Translations under genes and position numbers: made by a program
Part shown: positions 27,108 through 35,257 of the stretch, one piece after another
Numbering within the stretch: the stretch's first letter is position 1
Layout of the letters: every line of letters begins with the position of its first letter
The notes under the pieces: generated by a model
The model's database searches: none
What the model saw: only the letters and a program-made list of their open reading frames with translations
What the model was told of the DNA's origin: nothing
From: Rhodospirillales bacterium
GTDB taxonomy: Bacteria > Pseudomonadota > Alphaproteobacteria > Rhodospirillales > Shumkoniaceae
Direction: 5' to 3'
Length of the DNA: 39,106 bases
NCBI GenBank assembly: GCA_014859895.1
Contig: JACZKS010000154.1
Location: 1-39,106 of the forward strand

Positions 27108-28595
27108 ATGGACGCAGTCGCGACGGCCTTCGGCCTGGTTTTCGACCCCTATGTTTTGGCGGTCATTGTGTTTTCCGCCTTGTTCGGCCTGTTCGTCGGG
27201 TCCATTCCCGGTCTGACGGCGACCATGGCGACGGCGCTCCTTGTGCCGGTGACTTTTTTCATGGAGCCGGTTCCCGCCTTGGCCGCCATCGTCACGGCGG
27301 TGGCCATGGCCATCTTCGCCGGCGACATTCCAGGCGCCCTCCTGCGCATTCCGGGGACGCCCGCCTCGGCAGCCTATGTCGACGAGGCCTATGCGATGAC
27401 CCGCAAGGGGTTGGCCGAACGGGCGCTGGGCACCGGTTTGGTCTGTTCCGCCCTGGGCGGCTTTTTCGGGACGGTGGTTCTGGTGACTTCGGCACCCACG
27501 CTCGCCGAGTTCGCCCTCAACTTCAGTTCGTTCGAATATTTCTGGCTGGCCTGCCTGGGGTTGACCTGCGCCGCCATCATTTCGACCGAGTCGCCGATTC
27601 GCGGCCTCGTATCGCTGCTGATCGGGCTGTTCATTGCGACCATCGGCATCGGCATCGTCAGCGGCCACCCGCGTTTCACCTTCGGCAGCATCGAGCTGTT
27701 GGGCGGCGTCAGTTTCATCCCCGCGATGATTGGCATGTTCGCGGTTTCCGAGGTGCTGCGCTATACCACCACCACCGTCCATCTGCCCGACGTGTCGCAG
27801 ACGCCTATCGGCAATCTGTTCAAGGGGCTGTGGCCGATCCTGCGGCGCTACAAGGTGAACCTGCTGCGCGGCAGCATCATCGGGACGGCCATCGGCGCCC
27901 TGCCGGGCGCGGGGGCCGACATCGCCGCCTGGATTTCCTTCGCGGTCAGCAAGAAGTTCTCGCGCGAGCCCGAGAAGTACGGTACCGGCCACGTCGAGGG
28001 GCTGGTCGACGCCAGCGCCGCCAACAACGCGGGCCTGAGCGGCGCCTGGGTGCCGGCCATCGTATTCGGCATTCCAGGCGATTCGATTACCGCCATCGTC
28101 ATCGGCGTCCTTTACATGAAGGGAATGAACCCGGGACCGATGGTTTTCATCAATAGCCCGGAACTGATCTACGCCGTCTTCCTGACCTTCTTCGTCGCCA
28201 ACATCGCCTTGATTCCCTTGGGCTTCCTGGCCATCCGCTCGGCCCGCCAAGTGCTGCGGATTTCGCGCAATGCCCTTATGCCCATCATCCTGATGTTCTG
28301 CGTCGTCGGTTCCTTCGCCATCAACAACACGGTGTTCGGCGTGACGGTCATGCTGGTGCTGGGCGTGCTGGCCTACGTGATGGAGGAAAACCATTTTCCC
28401 GTGGCGCCGGCCATCCTGGGCATCGTCCTTGGGCCGATGCTGGAAGACAACTTCCTGACATCGATGATCAAATCCGACGGCCGTATCGTGGACTTTTTCG
28501 AGAGGCCCATCGCCGGCGTGCTGGGGGTCGTCACCATCCTGGTATGGCTGATCCCCTTGGTGCTGACCATCCGGCGGCGCCTGAAGGCGGCCTAG
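27108..28595 (+). CDS. tctA: Tripartite tricarboxylate transporter large membrane subunit TctA
   Basis: A 495-residue polytopic protein, the permease of the TTT system, with about 10-12 membrane segments. The two family signatures are present: LFVGSIPGLTATMATAL at about 28-44 and GALPGAGADIAAWISFAVSK at about 263-282, the inverted-repeat motifs that line the substrate site. I chose ATG 27108; a GTG at 27102, directly after the tctB stop, is also possible. Transport is driven by an ion gradient (H+ or Na+). After the gene, the next 119 bases hold a short palindrome (CCGTTAACGG, 28614-28623) but no clear terminator. Confidence 0.93.
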   Translation: MDAVATAFGLVFDPYVLAVIVFSALFGLFVGSIPGLTATMATALLVPVTFFMEPVPALAAIVTAVAMAIFAGDIPGALLRIPGTPASAAYVDEAYAMTRKGLAERALGTGLVCSALGGFFGTVVLVTSAPTLAEFALNFSSFEYFWLACLGLTCAAIISTESPIRGLVSLLIGLFIATIGIGIVSGHPRFTFGSIELLGGVSFIPAMIGMFAVSEVLRYTTTTVHLPDVSQTPIGNLFKGLWPILRRYKVNLLRGSIIGTAIGALPGAGADIAAWISFAVSKKFSREPEKYGTGHVEGLVDASAANNAGLSGAWVPAIVFGIPGDSITAIVIGVLYMKGMNPGPMVFINSPELIYAVFLTFFVANIALIPLGFLAIRSARQVLRISRNALMPIILMFCVVGSFAINNTVFGVTVMLVLGVLAYVMEENHFPVAPAILGIVLGPMLEDNFLTSMIKSDGRIVDFFERPIAGVLGVVTILVWLIPLVLTIRRRLKAA

Positions 28596-28714
28596 CAAAG
28601 CGGTTCGCCGGTGCCGTTAACGGTCTCCGGGGCTTGCGTCCGGCGGCCGGCGGTGCGAAATGAGGGGGCGGCGACCGACCGCTGCCTCCGCAACCATTTC
28701 AGGCTTTCCCATTC

Positions 28715-29422
28715 ATGGACCAGACCGCCCCGTCTTCCCGCGCCACCTCCCTGCGTTTGGCCGTTTTCGACGTCGATGGCACCTTGATCGACAGCCAGAA
28801 CAGCATTGTTTCCGCCATGGGCCATGCCTGGCAAAGCCACGGCCTGATGCCGCCGGAAAGGGCGGCCGCCCTCAGGTTGGTGGGCCTGCCGCTGGCCGAG
28901 GTGATCGCAGGCTTGGCACCGGATGAAACCCCGGAACGGTGGGAGTCGCTGCGCACCAGCTATTCGACCGAATGGGGCCGCATGCGGGAAGAAGGGCGCC
29001 TGAGCGAGCCCCTGTTCCCCGGTGCGCTGACGGTGCTGGACGATCTCGACCGGGCGGGATGGCTTTTGGGTGTCGCCACCGGCAAGTCGCGCCGCGGCCT
29101 GGATCTGGCCTTGGCGGGCCACGATCTGGCCGGGCGGTTTGTCACCCTGCAAACCTCCGACGTGTCCGCGGGCAAGCCCAATCCCGAGATGCTGACGAAG
29201 GCGATGGCCGAAACCGGCACCACGCCCGCCTTTACCGCCATGATCGGCGACACCACCTATGACATTCAGATGGCTCGCAACGCCGGGACCTATGCCATCG
29301 GCGTGTCGTGGGGGTACCATGACGTGAGCGAGCTCCGGGCCGCCGGTGCCCACGCCATCATCGACGATTTCGCCGATCTGCCTCGGACCCTGGCGGGCCT
29401 TATCGAGGGAGGCATCCCATGA
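28715..29422 (+). CDS. HAD-superfamily phosphatase, phosphoglycolate-phosphatase-like
   Basis: A 235-residue HAD hydrolase, subfamily IA. Motif I is VFDVDGTLID with nucleophile Asp19 and acid/base Asp21; motif II is VATGKS at about 125-130; motif III Lys lies in GKPNPEM; motif IV is GDTTYD. The alpha-helical cap lies between motifs I and II. Substrate is uncertain: phosphoglycolate and other small sugar phosphates are typical. There is no recognisable Shine-Dalgarno before ATG 28715. In related genomes this gene follows rluC directly. It overlaps the asmA gene by 4 bases (ATGA). Confidence 0.9.
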   Translation: MDQTAPSSRATSLRLAVFDVDGTLIDSQNSIVSAMGHAWQSHGLMPPERAAALRLVGLPLAEVIAGLAPDETPERWESLRTSYSTEWGRMREEGRLSEPLFPGALTVLDDLDRAGWLLGVATGKSRRGLDLALAGHDLAGRFVTLQTSDVSAGKPNPEMLTKAMAETGTTPAFTAMIGDTTYDIQMARNAGTYAIGVSWGYHDVSELRAAGAHAIIDDFADLPRTLAGLIEGGIP

Positions 29423-31497
29423 AACGCAAATCGCGCATCGCCTTTGCCTTCGTCGTGGTGGCGGTCGGCGTCATCACCGTCGGCGTCGCCATTCTCAAGT
29501 CGCTCGACTTCAATGCCTATCGCGGGACCGTCGCCGCCGAGGTCGAGAAGGCCATCGGCCGCGAGTTGACCATTGCGGGCGATCTCGAACTCGGCATTTC
29601 CTTCACCCCCAGCCTGGTGGTCGAAGGAGTCTCGTTGGCGAATGCGTCCTGGGGTTCCCGTCCGCAGATGGTGACGGCCAAGCGGTTGGCCGCCGAGCTG
29701 GAGCTTTGGCCGCTGCTGTCGGGCAACGTCCGGCTGACCAGCCTCGAACTCGATGGCGTCGACGTTCTTCTCGAAGTAGACGGCCAAGGTCGCGCCAACT
29801 GGCGGTTCGAGAAGGCCGCGTCGACCCGGGAACCGGGGGCGGGGGGCGGCAAACCGAGCGACGTACCGCTGGTCAAGGAAGTCGTCCTTCGGAACTCGAA
29901 GTTGACCTATCGCGATGCCAAGGGAACGGCCGCCGAGGTCGTTGTCGAGGAACTGACGCTGGCGACCGAGGGCCTCGATGATCCAATCCTGGTCGACGGG
30001 CGCGGCGGGATTGGCGGCGCGCCGATGGCGATCGAGGGCAAGGTCGGCTCGCTCAATAGGCTCCTGGACGGCACCGGCTCCTATCCGCTGGCCGTCAAGG
30101 CCTCGGCCTTCGGCGGCGAGGTTTCAGTCGAAGGCGCCATTGCGCTGGCGAACCCCGCTTCCGGCCTGGATGTTGCCGTGATCGCCAGGATCAAGGACGT
30201 GGCCGCCACCCTGCATGATGCCTCGGCGTCGCTGCCGGCGCTGGCCTCCGTGCAGGCTCCGGCGGCTCCTTTCGCCCTGACCGGCCGGCTGCTTCCTTCC
30301 GGACGCGGCCAAGCCCTTGAAGCGATCCAGGCGACCTTGGGCGGCAGCGACCTGGCCGGCCGCATCACCTTCGAAATGGCTGCCGACGGCCGCCCGGCGG
30401 TGACCGCCGAATTGACCTCCCGCAAGATCGATCTGGCCGGCCTTAAGTCTGCCATGTCGGCATCCCCGGCACCGGCGGCCTCCCCATCCGGGGCTGCCGG
30501 CGGCGCCGAATCCGGCCGGCTTTTCCCCGCCGACCCCTTGCCGCTCGATGGGCTTCGGGCCATCGACGTGAAGGCGTCGCTTAAAGCCGACGAGATCGTA
30601 TTGCCCGGCGGTGCCGAACTGACCCGGACGGCGTTCGACCTGCGGCTGGAAAAAGGAGGGTTGCGGGTGGAGCCCTTGCTGACCACGGTTTCCGGGGGAA
30701 GCCTGAAGGGTGCCGTTTCCCTCGATGCTTCCGGGAAGGCACCGGCCCTCGATATCGGACTGGCCGGCCAAGGCGTACAAACGGCCACGTTGTTGGAAAA
30801 GCTGGGAGTGTCGGGCTTTCTGCAAGGTGGCTCGACGGACTTCGACATTCGTCTTAAGGGTGACGGCGCGTCGGTCCGTGACCTCATGGCCGGCCTTGAT
30901 GGCGAGGTGACGATCCGCATGGGCGACGGCCGCATCCGCCGCCAGGCGCTCGAACTGGCTGGTGCCGACGTGGCAATGCAGCTTCTCGACGCCTTGAATC
31001 CGCTGGCCCAGCGGGCCGAGTACACGCCCCTTTCCTGCGCCGTCGCCCATTTCCAGGTGAAGGACGGCATCGCCGGGGCGAAAAACGGCATCGCTATCGA
31101 GACCGACAGCGTGAACATTGTCGGCAGCGGGGCCGTCGACCTCAAGACCGAAAGGCTCGATTTCACGGTCAAGCCCGAGGCGCGGGAAGGGTTGGGCATC
31201 AACCTTGGCGCCTCGCTGTCCAGCCTGGTGCGGATTCACGGCCGGCTTGCCGAGCCTACGATCGGCGTCGATCGCGAGGGGGCGGCGAAGGCGGCGGCTT
31301 CCGTCGGCGCCGCGCTGGCGACCGGCGGGCTTTCGGTGTTGGGCCAGGCCCTGCTCGACCGCACGTCAAGGGATCCCCATCCCTGCCAGACGGCGCTGGG
31401 TGACGTCTTTCCCGCCGAGGCGTCCGGCAAGTCGACGGGGACGCTCGAAGGCATCGGCAATGCCATCGAGAACTTGTTCGGCGGCGGCAGGAAGTAG
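29419..31497 (+). CDS. AsmA-family protein
   Basis: A 692-residue protein with an N-terminal membrane anchor (residues about 8-26, IAFAFVVVAVGVITVGVAIL) followed by a large periplasmic part rich in beta-strand. The start of the AsmA fold reads SLDFNAYRGTVAAEVEKAIG, then RELTIAGDLELGISFTPSLV and LWPLLSGNVRLTSLELDGVD. The AsmA C-terminal domain includes GDGASVRDLMAGLDGEVTIR near residue 490 and LDFTVKPEAREGLGINLGAS near 580. AsmA-like proteins are thought to be bridge-like lipid transfer proteins in the envelope. A Gly/Ala/Pro-rich linker lies near 350-365. Confidence 0.85.
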   Translation: MKRKSRIAFAFVVVAVGVITVGVAILKSLDFNAYRGTVAAEVEKAIGRELTIAGDLELGISFTPSLVVEGVSLANASWGSRPQMVTAKRLAAELELWPLLSGNVRLTSLELDGVDVLLEVDGQGRANWRFEKAASTREPGAGGGKPSDVPLVKEVVLRNSKLTYRDAKGTAAEVVVEELTLATEGLDDPILVDGRGGIGGAPMAIEGKVGSLNRLLDGTGSYPLAVKASAFGGEVSVEGAIALANPASGLDVAVIARIKDVAATLHDASASLPALASVQAPAAPFALTGRLLPSGRGQALEAIQATLGGSDLAGRITFEMAADGRPAVTAELTSRKIDLAGLKSAMSASPAPAASPSGAAGGAESGRLFPADPLPLDGLRAIDVKASLKADEIVLPGGAELTRTAFDLRLEKGGLRVEPLLTTVSGGSLKGAVSLDASGKAPALDIGLAGQGVQTATLLEKLGVSGFLQGGSTDFDIRLKGDGASVRDLMAGLDGEVTIRMGDGRIRRQALELAGADVAMQLLDALNPLAQRAEYTPLSCAVAHFQVKDGIAGAKNGIAIETDSVNIVGSGAVDLKTERLDFTVKPEAREGLGINLGASLSSLVRIHGRLAEPTIGVDREGAAKAAASVGAALATGGLSVLGQALLDRTSRDPHPCQTALGDVFPAEASGKSTGTLEGIGNAIENLFGGGRK

Positions 31498-31510
31498 GGG
31501 AGGCTCTTCG

Positions 31511-32215
31511 GTGAACTGGGCAGTCAAGCGGTTCTATGCGGCGGCCGATGCCCGGGCCGTCGAGGATGGCTTCGCCATCACGCTCGACGGGCGCATCGTC
31601 AAGACGCCGGACGACGCCCGTCTGGTCGTTCCGACCCACGATTTGGCGGTGGCCATTGCCGGGGAATGGGCGGCCCAGGAAAAGACCGTGCGGCCCAACA
31701 CCATGCCGCTGGCCCGCATTGCAGTGGCGGCCATCGATCAGGTCCGGCCGGATCGCCGGGTCATTGTCGATCGCCTTCTCGCCTATGTCGGCACCGACCT
31801 GGTGTGCTATCGGGCCGAGTCGCCAGCCGACCTGGCGGCCCGCCAGGAGGCAGCTTGGCGGCCGCTTCTCGATTGGACGAATGCGGCCTGCGGGGCGTCC
31901 TTCGTGGTCACCACCGGGATCATGCCGGTCGCCCAGCCATCGGCGACAAAGCGGGCCCTGGATGCGGCGATAGAACCCTTCGATGACATGGAGATCGCCG
32001 CGTTGGCCAGCGCCACGTCGGCGACCGGCTCGCTCGTCGTCGCCCTGGCGTTGGGCGCCGGCTGCGTGGACGCCGAGGAAGCCTTCGCCGCTGCCATGGT
32101 GGACGAGTTGTTCCAGGAGGAGCGCTGGGGCGAGGACGCCGAGTCCGCCGCCCGCCGCCAGGCCCTGCGCCGCGAGATCCATGCCGCCGCCCGCTTCTTC
32201 GATCTGGTCCGTTAG
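31511..32215 (+). CDS. ATP12-family F1F0-ATPase assembly chaperone
   Basis: A 234-residue ATP12 chaperone, known from mitochondria and alphaproteobacteria, which binds the F1 alpha subunit during ATP synthase assembly. The start is GTG 31511 (NWAVKRFYAAADARAVEDGF follows), with GGGGAGG at 31497-31503. Family blocks are LDGRIVKTPDDARLVVPTHD at about 24-43, WAAQEKTVRPNTMPLARIA at about 54-72, and DLVCYRAESPADLAARQEA. WGEDAESAARR near the end is also typical. It is convergent with ade, 28 bases apart. Confidence 0.93.
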   Translation: MNWAVKRFYAAADARAVEDGFAITLDGRIVKTPDDARLVVPTHDLAVAIAGEWAAQEKTVRPNTMPLARIAVAAIDQVRPDRRVIVDRLLAYVGTDLVCYRAESPADLAARQEAAWRPLLDWTNAACGASFVVTTGIMPVAQPSATKRALDAAIEPFDDMEIAALASATSATGSLVVALALGAGCVDAEEAFAAAMVDELFQEERWGEDAESAARRQALRREIHAAARFFDLVR

Positions 32216-32243
32216 GCGCTGCCCGATCGGGAGGTTCGCCGCC

Positions 32244-34022
32244 CTATACGAAAAGCGGCAGCGGCTTCTGGCTTTCCACGTCGAACAGCGGATGCTTGTC
32301 GGTGATGCGCACTTCCGGAATGACGGCAAGGGCGATGCCGGTCATGGCGACAATCGGTGTCGCGGTGTCGGGCTGAATTCCCCGCTCGTGGGCTGCCGCG
32401 TTGAACCGTTCGATCTGTTCGCTTAAGACCTCGCACGGTTCGAACGACATCAGCCCAGCCAGCGGCAGCGGCACCTCGGCGACGACGACACCGTCCTCGA
32501 CGAGGACGAAGCCGCCGCCGCTATGGCGCAATGCGGCCACGGCGGCGGCCATGTCGGTCCCCGAGCGGCCGGCGACCAGCAGGTTATGACAGTCGTGGGC
32601 GACCGTGTGGGCGATGGCGCCGCGCTTGAGCCCCAGGCCCAGCAGCGGCACCGCCGTCGGCCGGCCCCCCTGGCCATGACGGGGAACAACCGACAGCATG
32701 CAGGCATCCGCCGGCAAGGTTTCCGGGGCAATCCCCGAGGCGGGGATGTCGAGCGCGATCTGGGCAAGCGTGGTCAGGCGCGTCGGCAGCAGGTGAATGG
32801 CATTCATCCTGGCCGGCCCGCGCGGCCCGGCGATGGTAAAGTCATCCGCCGTCACCGCCCCGGTGCGGACTGAGTTGGCGAAGCTTTGGGGCTTCAGGGG
32901 GTCGGGGATGGCCTCTTTCAGCCGACCATCGGCGACGAGGTGGCGGCCGCCCACGAAGACGTCGGAGGTCCTGACCTCGTCGAGTGAGGAAAGCAGTTGG
33001 AAATCGGCGATGAAGCCCGGCGCGATGGCGCCTAAATCCCGCAATCCGTAATGCTGCGGGCCGATGTAGCAGGCCCAGCGGATGGCGCGGGCCGCCGGTA
33101 CGCCATAGGCCATGACGCCGCGCACGACCCGATCCATATGGCCGTTGATCAGGAGGTCCGCCGGCTCGACATCGTCGGTGCAAAGGGCGACATCGGCGTG
33201 CGCAGCCTCAAGGAGGGAGGGCATCAGTCGCGGCAGGTGGTTGCCGTGGGAGCCGAGCTTGACGAGGGGCAGCAGGCCGAGCCTCAGCTTTTCGAGAACT
33301 TCCGGCCCCAACCGGGATTCATGGTCGTTGTCGATCCCGGCGGCGATATAGGCGTTGAGTTCGCGCCCTACGAGACGCGGGGCGTGTCCCTGGATGTTGA
33401 CGCCGCGTTCGAGCGCGGCATCGACGATGCGCCGCATGCGCGGATCGTTGCCGACGACGCCGATGTAATCCATGACTTCGGCCAGCGAGATGACGCGCGG
33501 CCAGGTCAGCATCTCGGCGATTTCGGCGGCGTCGAACAGGGCGCCGGCGGTTTCGTGCCCAAGCACCGAGGGCACGCAGGACGGCACCGCGACATAGACG
33601 CGCAGCGGCAACCCTTCGCTTCCCTCGATCATGGCGCGCACGCCCGCCAGCCCCATGACATTGCCGATTTCGTGGGGATCGATCACCGCCGTCGTCGTCC
33701 CGAAGGGCAGTACGCCGGCCGCATAGTTGGCTGGCGTCACCATGGTGCTCTCGATGTGAAGATGGGCGTCGAAATAGCCGGGACAGGCCCATTTCCCGGT
33801 GCCGTCTATTTCCACCTTCGCCTCTAGGCCGTAGGCGCCGGCGGCGCCTACGACGGCAATCCGCCCGCCATAAACGCCGATGTCCGCCGGATAGATCTCG
33901 CAGGTCAGCACGTTGACGAGATTGACGTTGCGCACCACCAGGTCGAGCGGCCGCCGGCCGCATGCCGCCTCGACGAGGGCGGCGCGGTCGGTCGGCAATC
34001 GTTTGAACACGGCGTCTTGCAT
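32244..34022 (-). CDS. ade: Adenine deaminase
   Basis: A 592-residue amidohydrolase that converts adenine to hypoxanthine and ammonia. The start is at 34022 (MQDAVFKRLPTDRAALVEAA), with GGAG upstream; the frame is open for 16 more codons. The metal site motif is PGYFDAHLHIESTMVTP, with His87, His89 and Glu91. GHAPRLVGRELNAYIAAGI and DNDHES at about 235-260, CTDDVEPADLL at about 300-310, and the C-terminal half with HTVAHDCHNLLVAG are the usual blocks of the Ade family. This purine-salvage gene has no purine gene beside it. A broken permease fragment lies just upstream. Confidence 0.95.
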   Translation of the reverse strand: MQDAVFKRLPTDRAALVEAACGRRPLDLVVRNVNLVNVLTCEIYPADIGVYGGRIAVVGAAGAYGLEAKVEIDGTGKWACPGYFDAHLHIESTMVTPANYAAGVLPFGTTTAVIDPHEIGNVMGLAGVRAMIEGSEGLPLRVYVAVPSCVPSVLGHETAGALFDAAEIAEMLTWPRVISLAEVMDYIGVVGNDPRMRRIVDAALERGVNIQGHAPRLVGRELNAYIAAGIDNDHESRLGPEVLEKLRLGLLPLVKLGSHGNHLPRLMPSLLEAAHADVALCTDDVEPADLLINGHMDRVVRGVMAYGVPAARAIRWACYIGPQHYGLRDLGAIAPGFIADFQLLSSLDEVRTSDVFVGGRHLVADGRLKEAIPDPLKPQSFANSVRTGAVTADDFTIAGPRGPARMNAIHLLPTRLTTLAQIALDIPASGIAPETLPADACMLSVVPRHGQGGRPTAVPLLGLGLKRGAIAHTVAHDCHNLLVAGRSGTDMAAAVAALRHSGGGFVLVEDGVVVAEVPLPLAGLMSFEPCEVLSEQIERFNAAAHERGIQPDTATPIVAMTGIALAVIPEVRITDKHPLFDVESQKPLPLFV

Positions 34023-34033
34023 GCGGTTCTCCG

Positions 34034-34190
34034 TCAGCGGTCCGTGAAAATCTTGAGGCCGACGGTACACTCGATGATGAGGAAAAAGACGAGCGTGAGC
34101 CCGACCGCGACGATCGAGACGGCGGCCGGCGTCGGATCGGCCACCCGCGCCGACAGCAAAGCATAGGCCAATCCGTCATACAAGGCTCTG
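34034..34190 (-). pseudogene. Remnant of an ABC transporter permease C-terminus
   Basis: A minus-strand frame ends at 34034. Its last 50 or so codons read ALYDGLAYALLSARVADPTP, then AAVSIVAVGLTLVFFLIIEC and TVGLKIFTDR. One membrane segment and the DPTPAAVS pattern look like the end of a PotC/spermidine-type ABC permease, in which a DPTxAAxS segment precedes the final helix. Upstream in this frame there is nothing permease-like before a stop at 34279, so the rest of the gene is gone. It lies 11 bases before ade, as the last gene of an ABC operon would. The family call comes from pattern memory only. Confidence 0.45.
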
Positions 34191-34292
34191 TTCTCCGGCG
34201 GCTGCCGGCAACCCGCGTGCATCCGTCCGCAGATGGTGTATAAACGGCCGACATCGCCTGAACTCCTTTCTTGCCGCTAACGGGGGACATCC

Positions 34293-35075
34293 ATGAATTC
34301 GGACAAGATCGCTCGGGCATCGGCCCTGCTCGTCGATGCCTGGAAAAATCACAAACAGCTGTCTGGGCTGCCTGAAGACTGCCGGCCGACCACCCGGGCC
34401 GAGGCCTACGCCATCCAGGATGCCATGGCCCGCGGGCTCGACCTGACCGTGGCCGGCTGGAAGCTCGGCATGAGCGCGCCGGAGACCATGAAGAAGTTCG
34501 GCGTCGACGAACCGGTTCCCGGCCGCATCTTCGGCGAATGTGTCCATCAGAACGGCGCCACCATCGCCGCCGGCCATTATGCCGGCCCCAAGGTCGAGCC
34601 GGAGTTCGCTGTCCGCCTGAAGGCGGCCCTGCCGCCCCGCAAGGAAGCCTACAACCGGGCCGACATCGAGGCCGCCACCGAGACCATCCTGCTGTGCTTC
34701 GAGATCGCCGATAACCGCGTCGCGCCGCCGACACCCGATCCGTTGAGCATGATCGCCGATGACGGCGGCTTCGCCGCCTACGTCGTGGGGCCGGCCGTGA
34801 AGAACTGGCAGGACGTCGATTTCAAGACGACCGGCATCGAGTTGCTGATCGATGGCGACCTGGCCGCCAAGGGCCTGGAGGGCGATGCCCGGATCGATCC
34901 CATCGACGTCGTCCTGTGGACGGCCAACAACCTGTCCAAGCGTGGCCACGGCTTGGCTGCCGGTGACCTGATTTCCACCGGCAGCGCGACCGTTCCGACG
35001 CCGATGAAGGTCGGCTCCTCGGCGGTCGGCCGCTTCGTCGGCCTGGGCGAGGTGCGCGTCACCTTCGCCGCTTGA
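34293..35075 (+). CDS. 2-keto-4-pentenoate hydratase/HpaH-like protein (FAH superfamily)
   Basis: A 260-residue protein of the hydratase/decarboxylase branch of the fumarylacetoacetase superfamily. Members hydrate 2-hydroxypenta-2,4-dienoate-type acids or decarboxylate 4-oxalocrotonate in aromatic ring degradation. Characteristic parts are AYAIQDAMARGLDLTVAGWK, KLGMSAPETMKKFGVDEPVP, VEPEFAVRLK (acidic metal-binding pocket) and GDLISTGSATVPTPMKVGSS near the end. GGGGGAC lies six bases before the ATG. No other ring-degradation gene is nearby, so the substrate is open. It ends before a strong terminator. Confidence 0.88.
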   Translation: MNSDKIARASALLVDAWKNHKQLSGLPEDCRPTTRAEAYAIQDAMARGLDLTVAGWKLGMSAPETMKKFGVDEPVPGRIFGECVHQNGATIAAGHYAGPKVEPEFAVRLKAALPPRKEAYNRADIEAATETILLCFEIADNRVAPPTPDPLSMIADDGGFAAYVVGPAVKNWQDVDFKTTGIELLIDGDLAAKGLEGDARIDPIDVVLWTANNLSKRGHGLAAGDLISTGSATVPTPMKVGSSAVGRFVGLGEVRVTFAA

Positions 35076-35099
35076 TACCGGGCCGACGCCCGATTACAT

Positions 35100-35139
35100 A
35101 ACCCCCGGACGCGGCGGATGCCGTATCCGGGGGTTTTTT
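35100..35139 (+). terminator. Strong intrinsic terminator
   Basis: AACCCCCGGA at 35100-35109 pairs with TCCGGGGGTT at 35126-35135. The 16-base loop can form an inner GGC/GCC pairing, and a run of six T follows the G-rich arm. This is the clearest rho-independent terminator in the window and ends the hydratase transcript. Confidence 0.92.
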
Positions 35140-35180
35140 GCCTCCGACGGCAGCAGCCCTGCGTCTAGAGCATGGTGGGG

Positions 35181-35208
35181 GCGCGAAATCGGAAATTGTT
35201 ATTCGCGC
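35181..35208. promoter_or_regulatory. Inverted repeat in the DASS transporter leader
   Basis: GCGCGAA at 35181-35187 and TTCGCGC at 35202-35208 are perfect inverted arms separated by an A/T-rich 14 bases. Found 50-75 bases before a small leader ORF, it could be an operator for a dimeric regulator or part of a promoter region. No good -10/-35 pair was recognised. Confidence 0.4.
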
Positions 35209-35257
35209 ACGGATCAAGTACGCCAGATCCTAAGAAAGAAGAACCTGGAGGAAACCA

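Noticed and set aside
25605-28598. A 997-codon open frame on the minus strand across the tctC-tctB-tctA genes
   Set aside because: It is a shadow of GC-rich codon use on the other strand. The translation is low-complexity (rich in H, D, R, G, Q) without any domain, while the plus-strand genes match known families over their full length.
33319-34734. A 471-codon minus-strand frame with AAAGGAG before an internal ATG, crossing ade and the hydratase
   Set aside because: The translation is Arg/Ser-rich low complexity, out of frame with ade, and covers the start of the hydratase on the other strand. The ribosome-site match is probably chance.
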